Under the pieces are notes generated by a model that saw nothing but the letters and a program-made list of their open reading frames with translations, was not told the origin of the DNA and did not search any database. A stretch of 13,885 nt of DNA from assembly GCA_003573635.1 (NCBI GenBank), contig QUTJ01031636.1:1-13885 (forward strand), read 5' to 3'. Origin of the DNA: Goniomonas avonlea. Lineage: Eukaryota; Cryptophyceae; Goniomonadida; Goniomonadaceae. The position numbers and the translations under genes were made by a program. Of this stretch, positions 8,901-13,885 are shown piece after piece (position 1 is the stretch's first letter; each line of letters opens with the position of its first letter).

Positions 8901-10954
8901 CTGAGGCATCATATGTGTGGCCACACTACCGTTGTGTGGCATATCACCAGTTAGCGTGGCAAGCGGCATTGTGAGACATACGTGTCCTTGTGTGAAATCA
9001 CATGCTGAGTTCCCTCTTTGTGAATCCTCCCTCTGGAAGTCCCTCTAATGCCCTACTGGATGGGATCCCTCCCTCTGGAGGTCCCTCTCATGACCTATTG
9101 GATGCCATCCCCTCCCTCTAAGGCCCTATTGGATGCCATCCCCTCCCTCTTGGATGGCATCCTGTCGCGCCCCACCTGGGCAAAACCGACCGCGAGCAGC
9201 ATAAACATGATGGTGTTGGGCTGCATCCAAAAACGGACGTGGACACTGTACAACCAAAACTCCTGGGGGATGGCGTTAAGAGAGCTCAGATTGTTGGATC
9301 TTGAAAGCACTTGACTCCTGCCACACACCTCGTCAATGCCATTCTACTGCCACACAATTCGTCAACCATTCTACTGCCACGCACCCGTCAATCGTTCTAC
9401 TGCCAGGCACCTCGTCAACCTCAGTCGACTACTGCCACGCACCTCTTCGATAGGGGCGTTGGTGAGCGAGTGAAACAGCACGACGTAGAACACCATCATG
9501 CCGACAAAGATTGCTCCGGGACTGGTCAGCCGCCTGCGCCAGGTCCACGTGCTCTGTCTGCCAGCCACCAGACCCGCGAAAACACCAACAATCACCAGGG
9601 GGATGCCAACATGCAGCATCTGGGCACGGTTTAAACCACAAGTGTTCCACTGGTCGCAACTCAAATGTTAATCAGGTGCTGTGTCAGCGATTTTTAGCAT
9701 CCGTGGCTTGATGATTGAAGGTGCACCCACGAAACCCCCCCCTACGACCAGCGCAGCACATGTGAAGCAGCGGTGTGGGGGTTGAGTGGGGGGATATTCC
9801 CCAAGACCTAATTTATGTTTGGCAAACTAAATTTACCAAGGTGTTGACCAGACGCCGATTTAAATGTTTTTGCGTCGAAACCTAACAACAAGTGTGGAAC
9901 TTGGAGAATGCAGGTGGGGGCGAGGAGGGGGCGGGGAGATTTGCATGGGTGAAGCCGAGCTCACCTCCTTGGGAAGGTTTTGTAGGTACATGACAGTTGC
10001 CGGCACGAGCTGCGACTTGAGCTTGCCCTCATTGTGCCCAAGCGTAAGTGTGCCGTACTCGGATCTCAAAACATGCACGAAGAACCCTGCCAGAGACGAC
10101 GAGTCTCCCCACGAACCTGGAGCAGCTCGAAGCCCTCCCAAGTAGACCTGAATGTACCAGAGCAGACCGGCAAGGCCGGACACTACAAGCTTGGCCATGA
10201 CTGTTCCTTGCAAGAGCCTGTCACTGTTGGTGGAAATCATCCAGAGAACAAGTGGTGCGGCGAAGAGGATACACGTGTGCTGGTTGCTCAGGCCCAGTCC
10301 AATGGTGAATGCTCCGAGGTAGGCATACTGTAGGTCGCGTGTGACGCAGTACTTGACAGCCAGATACAGCATCGTGCAGACAATTAAGTTGTTGAGGGGA
10401 AAAATTTCTGCCTGGATAGACCAGTGCCATGTCAGCGGGCTGAAGGCGAAGAGCGACGCTCCCAAAAATGCCACTCGCGGGTAACCAGGACCAGTATTCC
10501 CATCATAGGGAAACAGATACAGCAGCCAGACATACAGGGCATGAAACATGACGAAAGCTGCCGCTGCACCACAACACGCTGCCAATAGATTGCACGAGTA
10601 CGCTGGACTGAACGGCAACAAAACGGTGAAGAGCTTGCCAAGGACCGTCCACAAAGGATAGCCCGGAGGGTGCGAGCAGCCGAGGGAATGGGCAATGAAA
10701 ACAAGCTCCCCCGCATCACCAGGTGGAATGTCAGGAACGAGTGTCATCACATAGATCTGCGTTTGTGAGCTTGAGCATCATCAAACACGAGGACTCACCA
10801 CCAGGACAACCAAAAAGAGTATTAGCCCCAGCATGTTCCTCTCACCAGCCTCTTCTACCAAAGTCTCGCTGAAACTTTCGTCAAAATTTTCAGGTTCCGT
10901 GTCTTGGGTTGCGCCTTTCCGCTGACGGAGCTTCGTTTTGCCCCGCGACGCCAT
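5924..10954 (-). CDS. TMEM260: TMEM260 orthologue, protein O-mannosyltransferase (DUF2723), complete, 13 exons
   Basis: Exons (minus strand): 10954-10799, 10756-9965, 9649-9443, 9262-9176, 8846-8727, 8482-8337, 8103-7932, 7615-7499, 7249-7178 (or from 7261), 6837-6770, 6435-6327, 6120-6001, 5956-5924 (TGA). All phases match and give 732 or 736 residues, against about 707 in human. TMEM260 is an ER multi-pass GT-C enzyme that O-mannosylates IPT domains of plexin and MET-type receptors. Family marks: a first membrane segment (MLGLILFLVVLVIYVM) followed by DIPPGDAGE with acidic residues D61, D66 and E69, then HSLGCSHPPGYPLW; FSPLTWHWSIQAEIFPLNN; GLSNQHT; SEYGTLTLG; RFWMQPN; VDQSDNYTI; SGDLWTNTLRY; NFPNVTFP; and a C-terminal helical region (EAHGEPCPDYWYKN and KKYLQYTKDPEADQAQ). 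The ATG at 10954 has G at -3 and G at +4; no upstream in-frame ATG is seen. Five of twelve donors are gtgcg-type. The product should be functional; I see no disabling change. Confidence 0.94.
7653..7716 (-). repeat. Two perfect 32-bp repeats in TMEM260 intron 7 (acceptor side)
   Basis: The units 7653-7684 and 7685-7716 begin cagcctgggtgctgcttgtc and are identical by eye. They lie upstream of the exon-8 acceptor (7617-7616). They differ in sequence from the donor-side array in the same intron. Confidence 0.88.
7855..7940 (-). repeat. TMEM260: 25-bp tandem array copying the exon-7 end and donor (TMEM260 intron 7)
   Basis: On the plus strand catgctcctc recurs at 7881, 7906 and 7931 with a partial copy near 7855, giving a period of 25 bp. 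The copy at 7931 spans the exon-7 boundary, sense gaggagcat then gtgcgtgaag. The intron therefore opens with tandem copies of its own 5' splice site, each keeping gtgcgtgaag. Confidence 0.9.
8170..8382 (-). repeat. TMEM260: Copies of the exon-6 end inside TMEM260 intron 6
   Basis: Exon 6 ends at 8337. On the plus strand, exon bases 8352-8380 (ggtgaggtgcgagacgtcgg onward) are echoed in the intron at about 8275-8302 (ggtgaggtgcgagccatggg onward). The boundary segment 8335-8352 (acgtcatcatgggctggg) is echoed at about 8184-8200 (acgtcattggctgggc). The copies are imperfect and the original order is disrupted. Confidence 0.7.
8581..8745 (-). repeat. TMEM260: Tandem copies of the exon-5 end and donor (TMEM260 intron 5)
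   Basis: Exon 5 ends at 8727 with sense aactacaccatcaag, then gtctgtgaa. Related units (tacaccatcaagg followed by tctgtgaaaa and variants) recur about five times between 8581 and 8745. The first copy downstream of the donor still reads NYTIK in frame. Some copies keep gt after aag (aaggtctgt, aaggtgtgt), others have lost it (aaggcctgt, aagggctct). Confidence 0.88.
9005..9160 (-). repeat. TMEM260: Tandem array in TMEM260 intron 4
   Basis: Units of about 25-45 bp with the plus-strand core ccctattggatgccatcccc and a tccctctaa linker are repeated roughly four to five times, starting about 15 bp inside the intron from its donor at 9175. I do not see a clear copy of the exon-4 end here, so this array is intron-internal. 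Confidence 0.8.
9311..9448 (-). repeat. TMEM260: Tandem copies of the exon-3 end and donor (TMEM260 intron 3)
   Basis: Exon 3 ends at 9443 with sense gaagag then gtgcgtggcag. Units of about 27-34 bp with sense core ttgacgaggtgcgtggcag recur about five times through to 9311. Most copies keep a gag-gt or gg-gt junction (gaggtgcctggcag, gggtgcgtggcag, gaggtgtgtggcag), so several cryptic donors lie in series. Confidence 0.9.
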
Positions 10955-11020
10955 TTCGTGGACAGGACCGAAAGAGATACGGTCCCGGTAGCGGGTGATA
11001 GGCAACGACGACGTTTGGGC
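10955..11020 (-). promoter_or_regulatory. Short TMEM260 5' flank between start codon and fold-back element
   Basis: Only 66 bp separate the TMEM260 ATG (10954) from the end of the inverted-repeat element at 11021. This flank must hold at least part of the 5' leader, so transcription may start inside the element. No TATA box is evident. Confidence 0.4.
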
Positions 11021-11995
11021 CTAGTGCCCCCTAGTCGAGTACGATATCGTACCAGTACGACGTTTTTTTTCAGTGGATAATTTTCCGATGACAGAATTTT
11101 CTGATCTGATTGCCAGTTTGGGAGGAATTCGGACCCTTTGTGGTCTCGCTCTGTTATCAATCCTGGACCAATCCGCCAAAAAAAACACTATCTATGCCCA
11201 TTTGAAAAATGACCCATCGTACCAAAAATATCGTACCAGTACGACATATGGAGTACGTACTAGGAGGCACTACCATAAAGTGCCTATTACCTGGTCATGG
11301 CCAATAGGGCCCAAAAAACGTTTTCTCCGAAGCCAATTGATGGACACCCCCTATCCCTGCCCTCGAAATATGGAAATTTTGCCCGGAATTCTGCTTTGTT
11401 TCATTCCCGAAGTCCGCAGTCTTGTCCTTCTTTTCTTTTCTGGGTGGGTGTTGCACTTGGACCAATCCTCCGAAAGGTTGATTGTTGGCCGCTCCGCGGT
11501 TTCCAGGATGCTTGAATAAACTCTCTCTCTCTCTCTCATTTTATTACACTGGAGATTCATGGCCGGTAGTTTTTTCTCGATTCCTATTGATGAACAAAAT
11601 ATAGTTTTTTTGGCCGATTCCTATTTCTTGGCCTGGCCAGATAATAGGCACTTTATGGTAGTGCCTCCTAGTCGAGCGTCGTACTAGTACTCCATATGTC
11701 GTGCACGATATTTTTGGTACGATGGGTCATTTTTCAAATGGGCATAGATAGTGTCGTACTGGTACGATATTTTTGGTACGATGGGTCATTTTTCAAATGC
11801 TCAAATGGGCATAGATAGTGTTTTTTTTGGCGGATTGGTCCAGGATTGAAAACAGAGCGAGACCACAAAAGGGTCCGAATTCCTCCCAAACTGGCAATCA
11901 GATCAGAAAATTCTGTCATCGGAAAATTGTCCACTGAAAAAAAACGTCGTACTTGTACGTATACGATATCGTAGTACTCGACTAGGAGGCACTAG
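11021..11995. mobile_element. Composite fold-back element: two inverted MITE-like copies with AT-rich loop
   Basis: Copy one spans 11021-11272 and copy two, inverted, 11659-11995. Each begins and ends with inverted termini close to ctagtgcctcctagtcgag, so each arm alone looks like a non-autonomous element. Inner flanks also match for about 30 bp (ccataaagtgcctatta, 11273-11302 and 11630-11658). Shared interior blocks include gacagaattttctgatctg and ctggaccaatccgccaaaaa. The second copy carries an internal 59-bp duplication (starts at 11705 and 11764). Palindromic gtaccagtac/gtactggtac motifs recur near the termini. The loop (about 11303-11629) has AATAAA at about 11514 and a (CT)n run. No transposase is present. 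I cannot see a clear target-site duplication. Confidence 0.85.
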
Positions 11996-12000
11996 CTTGG

Positions 12001-12130
12001 GCCTTTTTTTCAGTAGAATTTTTTTAGTTTGGGCCTTTTTTTCAGTAGAAAATTTTCCGATGATGCATATGACAGAATTTTCTGATCTGATTGTCAGTTT
12101 GGGAGCAATAATCAGCAATTCGTTGTGGTC
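12001..12130. repeat. Diverged partial third copy of the fold-back arm
   Basis: Just right of the composite element, blocks tttttttcagtagaaaattttccga and gacagaattttctgatctg followed by gtcagtttgggag match the interior of the left arm (11066-11125) in the same orientation. A short duplication of gggcctttttttcagtagaa occurs at its left end. This fragment lacks the terminal motif. Confidence 0.75.
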
Positions 12131-12159
12131 TTCATACACTGTCTGTCTCACTGTCCGTA

Positions 12160-12580
12160 ATGGCTCAGACGCCTGAGAAGAAGAAAAAAACTGAATTAAT
12201 TCAATCCGGGTAGATCCGGATTGTTGCCCTCAACGGCAACGTCGACGGACCCAAGCCTTGGCAAAGGCGTCCTCGAAACGATGTTGGAGCTTGAGAGTAA
12301 ATTAATCGCGCGTTTGTTTTGTTTGCGATTGTTTTTGTCAGTGCTTTTTGTTTAAATTGTTTTTGCGTTAACTAGCTCTCCTTCTCGCATTGGCTCTTCC
12401 TGCCACCAAATATCAGAAACCAAAAGAAGAAAAAAAACAACGCTCAGCGGCTGGGTTAATTGCTCCATTTCGAACCTTTTTTTTCAACTCGCAGCTTTGA
12501 AATGCGTGAATGCTTGAATGCTGAGGCTTGGAACTTGAAGACCTAAATGCTCGTGCTGCAAATGAAAACACAAGGTGGAG
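12160..12580 (+). CDS. Weak candidate gene: Lys-rich N-terminus in short exons
   Basis: An ATG at 12160 opens MAQTPEKKKKTELIQSG. A TAG follows, but a donor (gtagat, 12210) would skip it. In a phase-consistent model exon 12417-12454 adds a second lysine-rich segment after a pyrimidine-rich acceptor ending tatcag, and an exon from 12526 adds LELEDLNARAANENTR. Continuation beyond about 12580 is unclear and no family is recognised. An alternative is a decayed transposase fragment: read through the TAG, the same frame gives IRIVALNGNVDG, which loosely recalls a mariner-type helix-turn-helix. AT-rich sequence and neighbouring repeats weaken any coding claim. Confidence 0.25.
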
Positions 12581-13049
12581 GATTGACTTGATCATGAGTT
12601 CACAGCCATTGAATATAATTATCATTGATATAGGGCTGTCGAAACCTCTGTCCAGGCCGATATGGAACGCCAATCTGGGGTACATGTTCCAGCCCCGCGA
12701 TTGGAGTGTTCCCGGCCATATAGGGCCCTGTACTGGGCCAATTCAAACGAAGGGGCACGCTTTCCCGCCCAGGGTTTCTGAATACCAAAATATGTGTGTG
12801 ACGAGAGAGAGAGAGAGAGAGAGAGAGAAGAGTATTGAAACCGGTACTAGGCAGCCACAGATCTGTAGATCTGCCTAGGGTTGGAGAGACACACACACAT
12901 ACACACACATACACACACACACATATGCCGTGACATACTCATACTAAGCTGGTACATTTTATCGACATGGCATATCATGAACTACTAGAGTCTCTGATTG
13001 GGCTTGGTGGCCTGCCACTTGCCAGTCCATTTACTTGTGATCGAGGGCG

Positions 13050-13372
13050 GCGCGCGCCATCTCCTTTATTCCTATTCGAACTTGAAAGGGCAGCCTGAGT
13101 TTGCCATTGCAAAATATATGTTTCTCAAGTATGTTTATCTGAGTGTTCCAGCTGCAGTCGCCTGGCCACCAGCTCTCTGTTGCCCAGCGGCCCTGGCCTA
13201 GCGATCCCAGCATATTGAGCAACGCGAGTCGAAGGCCCAAAAGGTGTGTGACGCATTTTGTCTTTATTTTTGAGTTGATGGCTAACTTTTCATACAGGTG
13301 AACAGACTACCTGGATTGGTTCCTCATTGGCCGCCCACGTGCGCGCGGTTTCGGCCAAAATCGTCCCAAAAT
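13050..13372. other. Non-coding interior of second element
   Basis: Open frames are short, without recognisable motifs or good splice signals that would join them. I see nothing supportable here beyond belonging to the inverted-repeat element. Confidence 0.4.
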
Positions 13373-13422
13373 GCTCTCTCTCTCTCTCCCGCTCCCCCCC
13401 CCCCCCCCGTCTCTCTCTCTCT
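13373..13422. repeat. Compound (CT)n-(C)n-(CT)n microsatellite
   Basis: Two CT runs flank an uninterrupted run of about 14 C inside the second inverted-repeat element. It is low-complexity sequence with no coding value; the homopolymer length is a likely sequencing-error site. Confidence 0.95.
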
Positions 13423-13823
13423 GGCAAACTGTTGACTGGGCACTGACTACACCCATATCGCAGAGGAACAAGACAAAGGCAGGCAAAACAAGCAACGTCC
13501 TACATACCTTGGGACTGACTAGGAATAAAGTCTATGCCATTGGTGCACTGGCACCCTCTGTTCCACGACCAAATGGGCTTGCGAGTGACAGACCCCCTAG
13601 CCCAATCAGGAACTTAGCAGCAATAGTACTATGTCATGATGCACCGCGTACATGATCTAAGGAATGTATGAAGTAAATCATAAGAGACAAATGTGTGTGT
13701 GTGTGTGTCTTGTGTTGTGTCTCCCTCAACCCTAGGCAGATCCACGGATCTGTGGCTGGCACTGGCTGCTAGTATGCAGTTCCTAGTGGTTTCAATACTC
13801 TCTCTCTGAGCTCTCTGAGACTC

Positions 13824-13885
<62 letters not shown>

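Larger units (their letters stand above)
12804..13885. mobile_element. Second inverted-repeat element with (GA)n/(CT)n ends, right end at window edge
   Basis: The left end is (GA)n at 12804-12829, then agtattgaaacc, a core gccacagatctgtagatctg with cctagggttg, and (CA)n at 12889-12924. The right end is the reverse complement: (GT)n at 13692-13709, then caaccctaggcagatccacg, ggtttcaatact and (CT)n from 13798 to the edge. Weaker inverted matches continue inward (ctgattgggct at 12992-13003 against agcccaatcag at 13599-13609, and flanking sequence). The interior holds no convincing gene. I treat it as a non-autonomous element of about 1.1 kb; the true right terminus lies at or beyond the edge. 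Confidence 0.65.

Noticed and set aside
11005-11005. Upstream start for TMEM260 giving 17 extra residues
   Set aside because: The codon is TTG, not ATG, and the ATG at 10954 has good context.
11073-11519. 148-codon plus-strand frame in the fold-back element
   Set aside because: It crosses the inverted arm and loop; the same start recurs in the other arm on the opposite strand. No transposase motif is present.
12600-12920. Minus-strand 106-codon frame with VCVCV and LSLSL runs
   Set aside because: It is a translation of the CA and GA microsatellites.
1-13885. tRNA, rRNA or riboswitch genes
   Set aside because: I saw no cloverleaf, rRNA-like block or riboswitch core on either strand by eye; a covariance-model search would be decisive.

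Overview
This window reads as nuclear DNA of a compact, intron-rich unicellular eukaryote. The introns obey GT-AG, most exons are short, there are no bacterial-style operons, and one gene is an orthologue of animal TMEM260. A choanoflagellate-like or other unicellular holozoan source is my inference; nothing in the sequence proves it. Almost all of the real coding sequence is hidden in short exons, so single-frame ORFs mislead badly here. I rebuilt three spliced genes by matching reading phase across splice junctions and by recognising protein families.

Layout, left to right. (1) 1-3202, minus strand: a type I membrane protein with signal peptide, a Thr/Gln/Ala mucin-like stalk, a TPAP linker, a beta-sandwich-like domain with a DWVGLF motif, one transmembrane helix and an acidic tail. 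It runs off the left edge. (2) 3203-3366: a 164-bp divergent promoter gap. (3) 3367-5589, plus strand: a gene of about 15 exons encoding an N-terminal membrane anchor, a central region I do not recognise, and two C-terminal ZZ-type zinc fingers. (4) 5590-5923: a 334-bp convergent gap. (5) 5924-10954, minus strand: a complete 13-exon TMEM260 (DUF2723, protein O-mannosyltransferase family) of 732 or 736 residues. (6) 11021-11995: a fold-back element made of two inverted MITE-like copies, only 66 bp upstream of the TMEM260 start codon, with a further diverged fragment at 12001-12130. (7) 12160-12800: AT-rich sequence with a weak candidate gene. (8) 12804-13885: a second inverted-repeat element whose ends are (GA)n/(CT)n microsatellites, running to the right edge.

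The most unusual signal lies in the introns. At least seven introns in the two minus-strand genes contain tandem copies of the 3' end of the preceding exon, often with its own 5' splice site. The clearest cases are TMEM260 introns 3, 5, 6 and 7 and mucin-gene introns 2 and 4. Beside these repeat-expanded introns are very short ones of 40-60 nt, which make up nearly all introns of the plus-strand gene. This pattern bears on how introns arise or grow by tandem duplication of splice sites.

Functionally, a Golgi/ER O-mannosyltransferase lies close to a Thr-rich mucin-like surface protein. Whether they act together is speculation.
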